In this document: positions 9,114 to 18,275 of the stretch, piece by piece | How the letters are laid out: every line of letters begins with the position of its first letter | Position numbering within the stretch: position 1 is the first letter of the stretch | Assembly (NCBI RefSeq): GCF_016863275.1 | Contig: NZ_BOOO01000019.1 | Coordinates: forward strand, 186,001 to 250,000 | DNA: 64,000 nt | Direction of reading: 5' to 3' | DNA from: Planotetraspora mira | GTDB taxonomy: Bacteria; Actinomycetota; Actinomycetes; Streptosporangiales; Streptosporangiaceae | The notes under the pieces: model-generated | What the model was told of the DNA's origin: nothing | Databases searched by the model: none | The model's input: only the letters and a program-made list of their open reading frames with translations | Made by a program: the position numbers and the translations under genes

Positions 9114-9806
9114 ATGGTTTCTTCGAGGTGGCGCGTCGCGGCAGGGATCGCCTGCCTGCTGGTGGGTTCGATCGGGCAGCTCGCGCAGTACCTGGTGACG
9201 CCGGTCCTGGGCGGCGACGCCGCCGCCGCAGACCAGGTCCGCGAGGTGGCGGCCCACCTGCCCGAGATGCGGCTCGCGCTGTGGCTGGACCTCGCGGTCC
9301 TCCTGGTGGTCCCCGCCGTCCTGTACGTCGGGGCGGTCGCGGGCAGGTCCCGGCTCGCCGCCACGGGAACGGTGCTGGCGTTCCTGACGTCGCTCGGCGC
9401 GATCGTCCTGGTGGCGGGCGACGCCCTCTACTACGAGGCCGCCCTGCAGGCCGACCAGGCGGGCAGCGTCGCCCTGGTCACGGCGTACCTGGCGAACGGG
9501 CTGGTCAGCGGCTTGCTCGTGGCCTACCTGCTGGGTCACGCGGTCGGGTTCATCCTGCTGGGCATCGCGCTCGCCCGGGCTCGTGCCGTGCCGGTGTGGG
9601 CGGGGGTGGCGTTGTGCGTGTCGCCTGTCGCGGAGATCGCGGGACAGGCCTCGGGGACGTCCGCGCTGGCAGCCGCCGGCTACGCCCTGCTGGTCGTGGC
9701 CTTCGGCGCGTGCGCGGTGGCCCTGGCCCGCACGGGTCTGACCGCGGCCGCTGCGTCCACGGCGGCGGGGGGCCCGGTCGCGTCGACGACCCTCACGGCC
9801 TCCTGA
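9114..9806 (+). CDS. Six- to seven-span membrane protein (DUF4386-like)
   Basis: A 230-residue protein with hydrophobic segments at about residues 8-28, 55-75, 80-102, 120-150, 155-175 and 185-210, and an Ala/Thr-rich C-terminal tail. The pattern resembles the DUF4386 group of actinobacterial membrane proteins but no diagnostic motif was recognised. The ribosome site AAGGGAG is well placed before the ATG at 9114. It lies 40 nt upstream of the histidine kinase and may be co-transcribed with it, which would fit a sensor accessory role; that is inference from position alone. Confidence 0.65.
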   Translation: MVSSRWRVAAGIACLLVGSIGQLAQYLVTPVLGGDAAAADQVREVAAHLPEMRLALWLDLAVLLVVPAVLYVGAVAGRSRLAATGTVLAFLTSLGAIVLVAGDALYYEAALQADQAGSVALVTAYLANGLVSGLLVAYLLGHAVGFILLGIALARARAVPVWAGVALCVSPVAEIAGQASGTSALAAAGYALLVVAFGACAVALARTGLTAAAASTAAGGPVASTTLTAS

Positions 9807-9846
9807 AGATGCGCGGGCGCGTCGCGCGACGTATGAATGGATCTCG

Positions 9847-11835
9847 ATGAACCGATCCAGGCTTCTCGTCGTGATCACCCGGGCCGCCGTCGCCCTGGCC
9901 GGACTTCTGGCCCTGGCGACGGTGGCCGTCGCGCTGCTCCACCGGCACGAGGCGCTGGACCTGGTCCTCGCGGCCATCGCCGTCGTCTTCCTGTCCGTGC
10001 CGATCGTGGGCGGCGCGGTGGCGCGGGCGGAGCCGGCCAACGCCGTCGGCTGGATCCTGCTGGCCAGCGGGGTCGGGATGCCGCTGGTGATCGGGGCGTA
10101 CCTGTACTCGCAGGCGGCGTTCGCGCACGGCGTCCCTCTGGCCGGTGCTCAGCTGGCGGGCTGGCTGGACGGCTGGCCCTGGGTGTTCGCCGTGGCGCTC
10201 GTGCCGACCTTCGGCCTCCTGCTGTTCCCGGACGGCCGCCTGCCCTCGCGCCGCTGGCGCCCGGTGTCGTGGGCCTGCGCCGCGGTCGTCGGCGCGCAAC
10301 TGGCCTCGACTCTCTTCGCGCCCGGGCTGCTCGACTACCCCGAGCAGGACAACCCGACCGGTCTGCCGGGGCCCGCCGGCGCCTTCGCCCAGGGTCTCGG
10401 CGGCACGATCATCCTGATCGCACCGCTCGCGACGGTGACCGCGCTGTCGGTCCAACTGCGGCGGCGCAGGGCCGCCGACGCCGGCGACGCCGCGGCTCTG
10501 GCCCTCGTCACACCGGCCGCCTGGTTGATCGCCGCGTCCTGGTGGAGTTGCATCGCCATCAGCGTCGCCAGTGACGACAGCATCAACGCTCTGCCGTACG
10601 AAGCCGTCGCCATGGTGAGCCTCGCGGTGACCGCGTGGATCGCCATCAGGCGGTACGGACTGTTCGACGCCCGTCTGGTCATCAGCACGACCCTGGTGTA
10701 CGGCACGCTGACCGCCTCCGTGATCGGCCTCTATCTGGCGGTCGCCACCGGCGGGGAGCGGCTCGCGTCGGACTCGGTCAGCCACCCGGCCGCCGTCGCG
10801 GTCGCCGTGCTGGTCGCGCTCCCTCTCCGCGACCTGCTGCAACGGGCCGCCAACAGGCTGGTCTACGGCTACCGCGACCGCCCCTACGAAGCACTGGTAC
10901 GGCTCGGCCGCCGACTGGAGGACGCCGCGGCCTCCGAAGAGGTGCTCCCCGCGGTCGCGCGCACGGTGCGCGAGGTGTTGCGCCTCCCCCACGTGTCCAT
11001 CGAGATAGGCGAGGAGACCGTCGCGGCCGCCGGGCGTTCAGCGGGCACGCCGCCTGAGGAGTTCCCCCTGGTCTTCGCCGGAGAGACCATCGGAACGCTC
11101 ATCGCGGAGCCCCGTGAGCCGGGCGGTCCCTTCACCACGGAAGAGCGGCGGCTGCTCGCCGGGATCGCCCGCCAGGTCGCGGCGGCAGGACACGCCGTCT
11201 CGGTCACCGCGGACCTGCTCCGCTCCCGCGAACGCCTCGTCGCCGCCACCGAAGAGGAACGCCGCCGCCTGCGACGCGACCTCCACGACGGTCTGGGGCC
11301 GGGTCTGGCCGGCGTGGTCCTCGGACTGCAACGCGCGCGCAGGCATCTCGCCACGGACCCGGCCGCCGCGACGAGCCAGCTCGACGAGCTCACCAGCCAG
11401 ACCCAGCAGGCCGTCGCCGAGGTGCGCCGCCTCGTCTACGGCCTGCGCCCGCCCGCGCTGGACGAGCTCGGCCTCGTCGGCGCGCTCCACGAACATGCCC
11501 GCGTGCTGGGCGGGATCACGGTCGACGGCCCGGACCCGGCTCCGGCCCTGCCCGCCGCCGTGGAGGTGGCGGCCTACCGGATCGCCCTGGAGGCGATGAC
11601 CAACTCCGCCCGCCACGCCCGCGCCACCACGTGCACGGTCCGGGTGCACGTCGACGGCGCCCTGCACCTGGAGGTCGCCGACGACGGCGCCGGGCTGCCC
11701 GCGGAGTACCGGGCCGGAGTCGGCATCTCCTCCATGCGGGAACGCGCGACCGAACTCGGCGGCGTGTGCACGATCGAGCGTCTGACCCCCACCGGCACCC
11801 TGGTCCGTGCCACGATCCCGTTGGAGCCGGAATGA
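9847..11835 (+). CDS. NarL-group sensor histidine kinase
   Basis: A 662-residue membrane sensor. The first roughly 300 residues hold eight or so hydrophobic segments with little extracytoplasmic sequence, so the signal is probably sensed within or at the membrane. A linker with GAF-like character (about 335-440) leads to a HisKA_3 dimerisation helix, where RRLRRDLHDGLGP places the phospho-accepting histidine at His480. The HATPase_c domain follows (N box in EAMTNSARHA, G box in DDGAGLP). The ATG at 9847 is the only start before the first membrane segment. Its stop overlaps the response-regulator start (ATGA, 11832-11835), so the two form one two-component system. Confidence 0.92.
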   Translation: MNRSRLLVVITRAAVALAGLLALATVAVALLHRHEALDLVLAAIAVVFLSVPIVGGAVARAEPANAVGWILLASGVGMPLVIGAYLYSQAAFAHGVPLAGAQLAGWLDGWPWVFAVALVPTFGLLLFPDGRLPSRRWRPVSWACAAVVGAQLASTLFAPGLLDYPEQDNPTGLPGPAGAFAQGLGGTIILIAPLATVTALSVQLRRRRAADAGDAAALALVTPAAWLIAASWWSCIAISVASDDSINALPYEAVAMVSLAVTAWIAIRRYGLFDARLVISTTLVYGTLTASVIGLYLAVATGGERLASDSVSHPAAVAVAVLVALPLRDLLQRAANRLVYGYRDRPYEALVRLGRRLEDAAASEEVLPAVARTVREVLRLPHVSIEIGEETVAAAGRSAGTPPEEFPLVFAGETIGTLIAEPREPGGPFTTEERRLLAGIARQVAAAGHAVSVTADLLRSRERLVAATEEERRRLRRDLHDGLGPGLAGVVLGLQRARRHLATDPAAATSQLDELTSQTQQAVAEVRRLVYGLRPPALDELGLVGALHEHARVLGGITVDGPDPAPALPAAVEVAAYRIALEAMTNSARHARATTCTVRVHVDGALHLEVADDGAGLPAEYRAGVGISSMRERATELGGVCTIERLTPTGTLVRATIPLEPE

Positions 11836-12515
11836 CCGCCGACAAGCCGATCCGCGTCGCGATCGCCGACGACCACCCGATGTTCCGCTCCGGGCTGCGC
11901 ACACTCGTCGAGGAGAGCCCTCACCTCGAGTTCGCCGGAGAGGCCGGCGACGGCGAGGAGGCCCTCACGATCTGTGCGGAGACTCGGCCCGACGTCATCC
12001 TCATGGACATCCGGATGCCGGGAACCAGCGGTGTCGAGGCCACGCGCCGCATCCTGGCCGGGCAGCCCGCGATCGGCGTCCTCATGCTCACCATGCTGGA
12101 GGACGACACCTCCGTCTTCGCCGCCATGCGCGCCGGCGCCCGCGGTTACATCCTCAAGGGGGCGGCGCCGGACGAGATCGTCCGCGCCGTCGTCTCGGTC
12201 GCCGCGGGTGAGGCCATCTTCGGTGCCGCCCTCGCCACGCGCATGGCGCATTTCTTCGCCACCGGCCCACGCGGCGGCGCCCACCCGTTCGCCGCCCTCT
12301 CCTCCCGCGAACGCGACGTGCTCGACCTCATCGCGGCCGGTCACTCCAACACCGTCATCGCCGCCCGGCTCGCTCTCAGCGAGAAGACGATCCGCAACAA
12401 CGTGTCGAGCATCTTCGCCAAGTTGCAGGTCGTGGACCGGCCCACGGCGATCGTCCGGGCGCGGGAGGCGGGACTCGGCACACCGGACAGCGCATTCGGC
12501 GAGACCCCCCTATGA
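11832..12515 (+). CDS. NarL/FixJ-type response regulator
   Basis: A 227-residue response regulator. The receiver domain shows the acidic pair Asp13-Asp14, the phosphorylation site Asp59 in VILMDIRMPG and the conserved lysine in GYILKGA. The C-terminal LuxR-type HTH begins LSSRERDVLDLIAAG with recognition helix near SEKTIRNNVSS. The ATG overlaps the kinase stop by 4 bp, giving coupled synthesis. No binding site for it could be identified. It converges on the GH31 gene that ends at 12547. Confidence 0.93.
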   Translation: MTADKPIRVAIADDHPMFRSGLRTLVEESPHLEFAGEAGDGEEALTICAETRPDVILMDIRMPGTSGVEATRRILAGQPAIGVLMLTMLEDDTSVFAAMRAGARGYILKGAAPDEIVRAVVSVAAGEAIFGAALATRMAHFFATGPRGGAHPFAALSSRERDVLDLIAAGHSNTVIAARLALSEKTIRNNVSSIFAKLQVVDRPTAIVRAREAGLGTPDSAFGETPL

Positions 12516-12546
12516 CCTCCATGTCGTGCGTGGTCGGCCGAGGCCG

Positions 12547-14064
12547 TCAGCCCTGGCGGCGGAACCAGGGCAGTCGTGACAGGGGCGCGCTGACGGTCAC
12601 GACGTCGGGTCCGTGCAGGAGGGCGCCGTCATCGGCCTGCCAGACGCCCGGCGGCAGCGTGACGTCGCGTGAGGTGGCGCCCTTGACCAGGACCGGCGCC
12701 ACCAGGAGGTCGGGACCGAGCAGGAACTGGTCGATGACCCGCTCGTAGCCCTGTCCGGGGAAGGCGAACTCCAGTGACCGCATGATCGGGTCGCCCGTAC
12801 GGGACGAGTCCTTGGCCAGGGCGAGGATCTCCGGGCCGAACCGCTCGTGCAGGGTGGCGGCGGACCTGCAGTGCTCCAGGTGCTCGGCGGGCAGCAACCG
12901 CCAGGGCGCGGCCGAGAACTGCATCATCGGGAACAGCGCGGAGGCCTGCGCGTAGCGGACGAAGAGTTCGGGATCGAAGTCGGCGCTGCCGAACGACTGG
13001 TACTCGCCGCCGCCGATCATGTCGGGACAGGTGTAGGCGTGCCCGGTGAGCGCCTGGGCCAGGGCGTTCGGGATGAGGCTGGCCAGCCCGTCGCGGCCCT
13101 CCCAGGCGTGGTGTTTGTCGCGCTGGCGCTGGGCCAGCGGCAGTCCCGCCGCGAGCCACGCGTCGCGGAACTCGTTGAGGGGGTACGGCAGGCCGAACCG
13201 GTTCCAGGCGATCGTGTACGCCTGCGGATCGGGGCATCCGAGGTCGGCGTAGAAGGCCGCCTCTCCGCCGTCGAACTTGAACCCGTCCACCCCGATGTCC
13301 TGGCGCAGCCGTCTCAGTTCTCCCGAGAGCCATCGGAGCGCGTCGGGCTTGAGCAGGTCGAGCGCCGCGCCGAACCCGTTCCACCACTCGCCGATCGCGG
13401 GCCGTCCTCGCCGGTCGCGGATCAGCAGGCCGTCGTCGCGCAGCCTGCGGAAGACCTGCGAGTCGGGGGTGACGTAGGGCACGAGCCACAACATCACCTT
13501 GAAGCCCATCTCGTGCAACCGGGCCACCATCGCCGCCGGGTCCGGGAAGCGTCCGGTGTGGAAGGTCCACTGGCCGTACTCCTCGTGCCAGCGATCGTCG
13601 ATCATCAAGATGCCGGGCGGGAACCCGTGGTCCAGCACGGCCTGGGCGTAGCCGAGCACGTTCTGCTGGGTCGGCTCGAAGAGGGTCTCGATCCACAGGT
13701 TGTACTGCGGCGCGGTGAACAGGAGCGGGTCGGGCATCCGCCCGTCGGGCGGGAAACGGTCCTCGGCCAGTTGCCGGTAGACCCCCGGCAGGTCGCCGTG
13801 GCCGCCGCCGACGATGATGCCGGCGGACACGTCGGCCCGCAGCAGCAACTCGCCGCCGGCCATCTCGATCGCGAACGGCCGATCGGACCAGATGTAGCGT
13901 CCCTTGCTGGACAGGAGCATCGGCATGCCCTGGTTGCCGCCCAGGTCGCGCAGGTCGGCGCGGTAACCGTCGGTGAACGGCATCTCGATGCCGTCCGCCG
14001 TGGCGCCGCCCCACCAGTACTCGCCGTCCTCGATCGGCAGTCTGACCGTTGCCCCGAGTGTCAC
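12547..14064 (-). CDS. Glycoside hydrolase family 31 (alpha-glycosidase)
   Basis: A 505-residue protein. After a short N-terminal beta domain, the TIM barrel carries PQYNLWIET, GILMIDDRWHEEYG and the family nucleophile segment VDGFKFDGGEA (Asp265). C-terminal strands include LGPDLLVAPVL. GH31 enzymes cleave alpha-linked hexose or xylose. The short form with YNLWIET resembles the MYORG/bacterial alpha-galactosidase branch more than classical alpha-glucosidases, but this is inference. No signal peptide, so it acts on imported oligosaccharide. The GTG at 14064 follows GAAGGGGAG and is preferred to an ATG at 14097 that lacks a ribosome site. It is divergent from the DeoR/ABC operon and shares its control region. 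Confidence 0.87.
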   Translation of the reverse strand: MTLGATVRLPIEDGEYWWGGATADGIEMPFTDGYRADLRDLGGNQGMPMLLSSKGRYIWSDRPFAIEMAGGELLLRADVSAGIIVGGGHGDLPGVYRQLAEDRFPPDGRMPDPLLFTAPQYNLWIETLFEPTQQNVLGYAQAVLDHGFPPGILMIDDRWHEEYGQWTFHTGRFPDPAAMVARLHEMGFKVMLWLVPYVTPDSQVFRRLRDDGLLIRDRRGRPAIGEWWNGFGAALDLLKPDALRWLSGELRRLRQDIGVDGFKFDGGEAAFYADLGCPDPQAYTIAWNRFGLPYPLNEFRDAWLAAGLPLAQRQRDKHHAWEGRDGLASLIPNALAQALTGHAYTCPDMIGGGEYQSFGSADFDPELFVRYAQASALFPMMQFSAAPWRLLPAEHLEHCRSAATLHERFGPEILALAKDSSRTGDPIMRSLEFAFPGQGYERVIDQFLLGPDLLVAPVLVKGATSRDVTLPPGVWQADDGALLHGPDVVTVSAPLSRLPWFRRQG

Positions 14065-14137
14065 GTTCTCCCCTTCACGACGTCCGATGTCGCTCATGGT
14101 GAGGAACGCGGGCGAGCTTGTCAATGAGAAACCAACT

Positions 14138-14205
14138 CTTTCCAAACAGAAAGGATCTTGTGTGTCATAAGCGTTACAAATTGCCGATTGACAAGGTTTG
14201 GAAAG
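14138..14205. promoter_or_regulatory. Inverted-repeat operator between GH31 and DeoR genes
   Basis: CTTTCCAAAC at 14138-14147 and its exact reverse complement GTTTGGAAAG at 14196-14205 flank an AT-rich 48-nt centre. TTGTCAA (14118-14124) and TTGACAA (14188-14194) are a second inverted pair in the same stretch. Position between the two divergent genes fits DeoR half-sites or paired promoter/operator elements that would let one regulator control both sides. Confidence 0.5.
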
Positions 14206-14215
14206 TGTTAGCACC

Positions 14216-15058
14216 ATGGCGGCCATGGTTCCCGAGCCTGAAGGCGTCCCTACCGAAGGGCGCCGCGAACGCATCGCGGTCCTGGTGGCCGACCGCACTT
14301 TCGTCCGCATAGGCGATCTGGCCGAGGCGTTCGGCATCTCCAGGGTCACCGTCCGTGCCGATCTCGACTTCCTGGAGAAGCAGGGCAGGCTCAAACGGGT
14401 CCGCGGTGGGGCACTCGCCGACGCGCGGCCCGGCGCACTGCCCGCCAGCCGGGCCGGCGGCCTCATCGAATCCTCCTTCGAGGACGCGATGGACGCCTCC
14501 GCCACGGAGAAGACACTCATCGGCCGGGCCGCCGCGCAGCTCATCACCTCGGGCGAGAGCGTGATCCTCGAGGCCGGCACCACGACGATGGCGGTGGCCA
14601 GGGCACTCGTCGAGCGCGCCGACCTGCGTGATGTGGTGATCTTCACCAACGGCCTGTCGATCGCGCTGGAGCTGGAACGGGCGATCCCCCGCTTCACCGT
14701 GATCATCACCGGCGGCACCCTGCGCCCGCTGCAACACTCCCTGGTCAACCCGCTGGGGGTGGGCATGCTGGCCCAGATCAACGCCGACACCCTCTTCCTG
14801 GGCTGCAACGGAATCCACCCCAGGACCGGCTTCACCAACCTCAACCTTCCCGAGGCCGAACTCAAGCAGGCCATGATCCGCTCGGCGGGCCGGCGCATGT
14901 TCGTGGCCGACGGCTCCAAGGTGGGCCGCGTCGAACTGGCCCCCATCTGCCCGATCGACGAGGCGGATCTGCTGTTGACCGGCGCCTCCGCCGACGTCCA
15001 GGCGCTGGCCGACTGCCGCGAGGCCGGCCTCGACATCGAGATCTGCGAGGAGGCGTGA
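14216..15058 (+). CDS. DeoR-family transcriptional regulator
   Basis: A 280-residue protein with the N-terminal DeoR HTH (RRERIAVLVADR, then FGISRVTVRADLDFLEKQG; about residues 14-60) and a DeoRC sugar-phosphate-sensing domain (TTTMAVARAL, IITGGTLRP, LGCNGI, VADGSKVGR). DeoR proteins usually repress and are relieved by a sugar phosphate. It is the first gene of an operon whose next gene starts inside its stop codon (TGATG), so it probably controls its own ABC importer and the divergent GH31 gene. The ATG at 14216 is 11 nt after the inverted repeat, which is consistent with autoregulation. Confidence 0.9.
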   Translation: MAAMVPEPEGVPTEGRRERIAVLVADRTFVRIGDLAEAFGISRVTVRADLDFLEKQGRLKRVRGGALADARPGALPASRAGGLIESSFEDAMDASATEKTLIGRAAAQLITSGESVILEAGTTTMAVARALVERADLRDVVIFTNGLSIALELERAIPRFTVIITGGTLRPLQHSLVNPLGVGMLAQINADTLFLGCNGIHPRTGFTNLNLPEAELKQAMIRSAGRRMFVADGSKVGRVELAPICPIDEADLLLTGASADVQALADCREAGLDIEICEEA

Positions 15059-15990
15059 TGGCCGCCACCACCCTGGAGCGGCCACTCGGACGCCGCACGG
15101 CGCGGCGGGCCGGGCCGTCGTGGCAGCGTGGCCACGGCAGGATCGCACTGCTCTTCCTCGCGCCCGCGCTGATCGGGTTCGCCGCCTTCTACCTGGTGCC
15201 GACCGCGCGTGGCCTGTGGTTCAGCTTCACCGACTACAACCTGCTGTCCGATCCGAAGGTCGTCGGGCTGGGCAACTACGGCGAGGTGCTGGGCGACCGG
15301 GTGTTCTGGAATGCGCTCAAGGTGACCGGCGTCTACGTCGTGTTCAACGTCGCCACCCAGACCGTTCTGGCCCTGGGCCTGGCCGTCCTGATGGAAAGAC
15401 TGACGAGGTCGGTCATGATCAGGGCGATGGTGCTGCTGCCGTGGCTGGTGCCGAACGTCACCATCGCCCTGCTGTGGATGTGGCTGCTCGATGCCAACGT
15501 CGGCTTCGTCAACCACGTGATGGAGCAGATCGGGCTGTCCAAGCAGGGCTTCCTGTTCAGCCCCGACCAGAGCATCCTCACCATCGCCTCGATCAACACC
15601 TGGCGGCACGTCGGCTACACGGCGTTGTTGCTGTTCGCCGGCATGCAGCTCATCCCCAAGCACCTCTATGAGGCGGGCAGGATCGACGGCGCGGGCGAAG
15701 GGCGGATGTTCCGGCAGATCACTTTGCCGCTGCTGCGCCCGGTGCTCGCACTGGTGCTCGTGGTCTCCCTGATCGGATCGTTCCAGATCTTCGACACCGT
15801 GGCGGTGACCACGGAGGGCGGGCCGGTCAACGCGTCCCGGGTCATCTACTACTACATCTACGAGAAGGCCTTCACCCAGTTCGAGTTCGGCTACGCCTCG
15901 GCGATGTCGGTCTTCCTCATCGTGTTCCTCGTCGCGCTGACCCTGCTGCAGATGCGGCTGCTGCGCGCCTCGACCTCAGATCTCGCCTAG
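15058..15990 (+). CDS. ABC sugar importer permease (MalF type)
   Basis: A 310-residue permease with six predicted membrane spans and the EAA loop (YEAGRIDGAGEGRMFRQITLPLLRP) that contacts the ATPase. The carbohydrate uptake transporter-1 family is indicated. The ATG lies in TGATG with the regulator stop, and GAGGAGG sits 4 nt upstream. It pairs with the next permease and the downstream lipoprotein. No ATP-binding subunit is encoded nearby, which is usual where a shared MsiK-like ATPase serves many importers in actinobacteria. Confidence 0.93.
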   Translation: MAATTLERPLGRRTARRAGPSWQRGHGRIALLFLAPALIGFAAFYLVPTARGLWFSFTDYNLLSDPKVVGLGNYGEVLGDRVFWNALKVTGVYVVFNVATQTVLALGLAVLMERLTRSVMIRAMVLLPWLVPNVTIALLWMWLLDANVGFVNHVMEQIGLSKQGFLFSPDQSILTIASINTWRHVGYTALLLFAGMQLIPKHLYEAGRIDGAGEGRMFRQITLPLLRPVLALVLVVSLIGSFQIFDTVAVTTEGGPVNASRVIYYYIYEKAFTQFEFGYASAMSVFLIVFLVALTLLQMRLLRASTSDLA

Positions 15991-15998
15991 GCGGAACC

Positions 15999-16874
15999 AT
16001 GCGGAAAAATCCAGCCCGCCTGCTTGCCTGGGTGGGTCTCCTCGCAGCGCTCGCGATCACTCTGTTCCCGTTCTGGTGGATGCTCCGCACGGCGCTGACC
16101 GGAAACGCGAGCCTGTTCAACGGCAGTTACTCACTCCTTCCCGAGCACCCGACCCCGATCAATTTCGAGCGGGTCCTCGGCCTGGCCTCCCCCGAGGAGG
16201 CCAGAGCGGCGGGCGGCACCGCGGCCAGCATGGACTTCTGGCTCTACCTGCGGAACTCGGTGCTGTTCGCCTCGGCCGTCGTCGCCGGGCAGGTCACCTT
16301 CAGCGCGATGGCCGCCTACGCCTTCGCCCGCCTGCACTTCCGCGGCCGGGATGTGCTGTTCTACCTGTTCCTCAGCACGATGATGATCCCGCCGATCTTC
16401 ACCATCCTGCCCAACTTCGTGCTCATCAAGAGCCTCGGCGGAGTCAACACCTTCTGGGGTCTGGTCGCGCCGTACTTCTTCATGACCCCGTTCGCGGTGT
16501 TCTTCCTGCGTCAGTTCTTCCTCAGCGTGCCCGGCGAGATCGAGGAGGCGGCCGGGCTCGACGGCGCGAGCCGCTGGCGCATCTTCTGGCAGGTCGTCGT
16601 GCCGATGAACAAGGGCCCCCTGCTCACTCTGGCCATCATCACCGCGGTGCAGACCTGGAACGAGTTCCTGTGGCCGCTGCTGATCGCCAAACAGGAGGAC
16701 GTCCGGGTGCTGACCGCGGCCATGGCGATCTTCCGGCAGCAGACGCCCAACGCCACCCCTGACTGGGCCGGTCTCATGGCCGGCGCCACCCTCGCCGTCC
16801 TGCCCGTCCTCCTGCTGCTCGTCCTCTTCGGCCGCCGCCTGGTCGATTCGATCCGTTTCACCGGCATCAAGTAA
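15999..16874 (+). CDS. ABC sugar importer permease (MalG type)
   Basis: A 291-residue permease, six membrane spans, with the EAA loop EEAAGLDGASRWRIFWQVVVP and C-terminal RRLVDSIRFTGIK typical of MalG-type CUT1 permeases. It starts 8 nt after the MalF-type gene and belongs to the same importer. The insertion between spans 1 and 2 (about residues 45-80) is hydrophilic and somewhat long. Confidence 0.93.
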   Translation: MRKNPARLLAWVGLLAALAITLFPFWWMLRTALTGNASLFNGSYSLLPEHPTPINFERVLGLASPEEARAAGGTAASMDFWLYLRNSVLFASAVVAGQVTFSAMAAYAFARLHFRGRDVLFYLFLSTMMIPPIFTILPNFVLIKSLGGVNTFWGLVAPYFFMTPFAVFFLRQFFLSVPGEIEEAAGLDGASRWRIFWQVVVPMNKGPLLTLAIITAVQTWNEFLWPLLIAKQEDVRVLTAAMAIFRQQTPNATPDWAGLMAGATLAVLPVLLLLVLFGRRLVDSIRFTGIK

Positions 16875-16890
16875 CCCCCCTGGAGAGATC

Positions 16891-18231
16891 ATGAAGACCC
16901 CCCGCCGCACCCTGTTAGCGACCATGCTCACCCTCAGCACTCTCACGGTCACCTCCTGTGGCGGTGGTGGTTCGGAGACTCCCGCAGCCGGCGGGAAGGT
17001 CACACTCACCTACGCGTTGTGGGACGACAAGCAGCAACCCGCCTACCAGCAGTGCGCCGACGCCTTCCAGGCCGAGAACCCCGGCATCGCCATCAAGATC
17101 ACCCAGTCCGGCTGGGACCAGTACTGGACGGACCTGACCACCAAGCTGACCGCGGGCGACGCGCCCGACGTGTTCACCGACCACCTGTCCCGCTATCCCG
17201 AACTGGCCGCGAACAACCAGGTCCTCGACATCCAGTCGTACGTCGACAAGGACAAGCTCGATCTGTCGATCTACCAGAAGGGTCTCGCCGACCTCTGGGT
17301 GCGCGACGGCAAGAGGTACGGCCTTCCCAAGGACTGGGACACGATCGCGGTCGTCTACAACACCAAGCAGGTGGCCAAGGCCGGGATCGACCCCAAGGAG
17401 TTCGCCACCTGGACGTGGAACCCCACCGACGGCGGCGACTTCGAGAAGGCGGTCGCCGAGCTCACCGTCGACGGCCAGGGCCGCAACGGCCTGGACCCGA
17501 AGTTCGACAAGACCGACGTCAAGACCTACGGCCTGGCCCTGGAGACGGGAGGCGGCGCCTACGGCCAGGGCCAGTGGAGCCACTTCGCGGCCAGCGACGG
17601 CTTCGTCTTCACCGACAAGAACCCCTTCGGCTCCCGGTACAACTACGACGACCCCAAGCTGGCCGAGACGATCAACTGGTACGCAGGACTGATCAAGAAG
17701 GGTTACATGCCGCCCTACGACCAGGCCGGCAATCTCGGCGTCACCCCGATGATGGAGGCGGGCAAGGCCGCCATGGTCACCACGGGTTCCTGGACCATCT
17801 CCAGCTGGGGCAAGGACTTCGCCTTCGCGCCGCTCCCCGTCGGCCCGCAGGGACGCAAGACGATGATCAACGGCCTGGCCGACTCGATCTACGCCGGCAC
17901 CGAGCACAAGGACGAGGCCTGGAAGTGGGTCCGCTTCCTCGGCTCCGCCGAATGCCAGGACCTGATCGCCAAGAACGCGGTGGTCTTCCCCGCGATCACC
18001 ACCTCGGCCGACAAGGCCCTGGCCGCGCACAAGGCCGCAGGGCGTGACGTCAGCGCCTTCGTCGAGGAGGCCGCCGACCCGCAGGGCACCTTCCTCTACC
18101 CGATCACCGACAACGCGGCGAAGGTCGAGCAACTCGTCCTGGCCGCCTACGAGAGCGTCATGCTCGGCAAGGCCGACGCCTCCACGGCGTTGCCCGCCGT
18201 CAACACCGAGGTCAACAACCTCTTCCAGTGA
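16891..18231 (+). CDS. ABC sugar-binding lipoprotein
   Basis: A 446-residue CUT1 substrate-binding protein. It has a signal peptide with lipobox TVTSC (lipidated Cys23), then a Gly-rich linker and the typical opening KVTLTYALWDDKQQPAY, with family 1 extracellular-binding features such as MMEAGKAAMVTTGSW. GGAGAG precedes the ATG. It completes the importer begun at 15058. The ligand is not readable; the divergent GH31 enzyme suggests an alpha-linked oligosaccharide. Confidence 0.93.
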   Translation: MKTPRRTLLATMLTLSTLTVTSCGGGGSETPAAGGKVTLTYALWDDKQQPAYQQCADAFQAENPGIAIKITQSGWDQYWTDLTTKLTAGDAPDVFTDHLSRYPELAANNQVLDIQSYVDKDKLDLSIYQKGLADLWVRDGKRYGLPKDWDTIAVVYNTKQVAKAGIDPKEFATWTWNPTDGGDFEKAVAELTVDGQGRNGLDPKFDKTDVKTYGLALETGGGAYGQGQWSHFAASDGFVFTDKNPFGSRYNYDDPKLAETINWYAGLIKKGYMPPYDQAGNLGVTPMMEAGKAAMVTTGSWTISSWGKDFAFAPLPVGPQGRKTMINGLADSIYAGTEHKDEAWKWVRFLGSAECQDLIAKNAVVFPAITTSADKALAAHKAAGRDVSAFVEEAADPQGTFLYPITDNAAKVEQLVLAAYESVMLGKADASTALPAVNTEVNNLFQ

Positions 18232-18275
18232 CCTGGTTTCGTTCCGGCCTGATCAGGCGGCCCGTCCGGTGGCGG

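Noticed and set aside
14098-15663. Long N-terminal extension of the GH31 frame
   Set aside because: It runs antisense through the DeoR and permease genes; the product there is Ser/Arg-rich noise.
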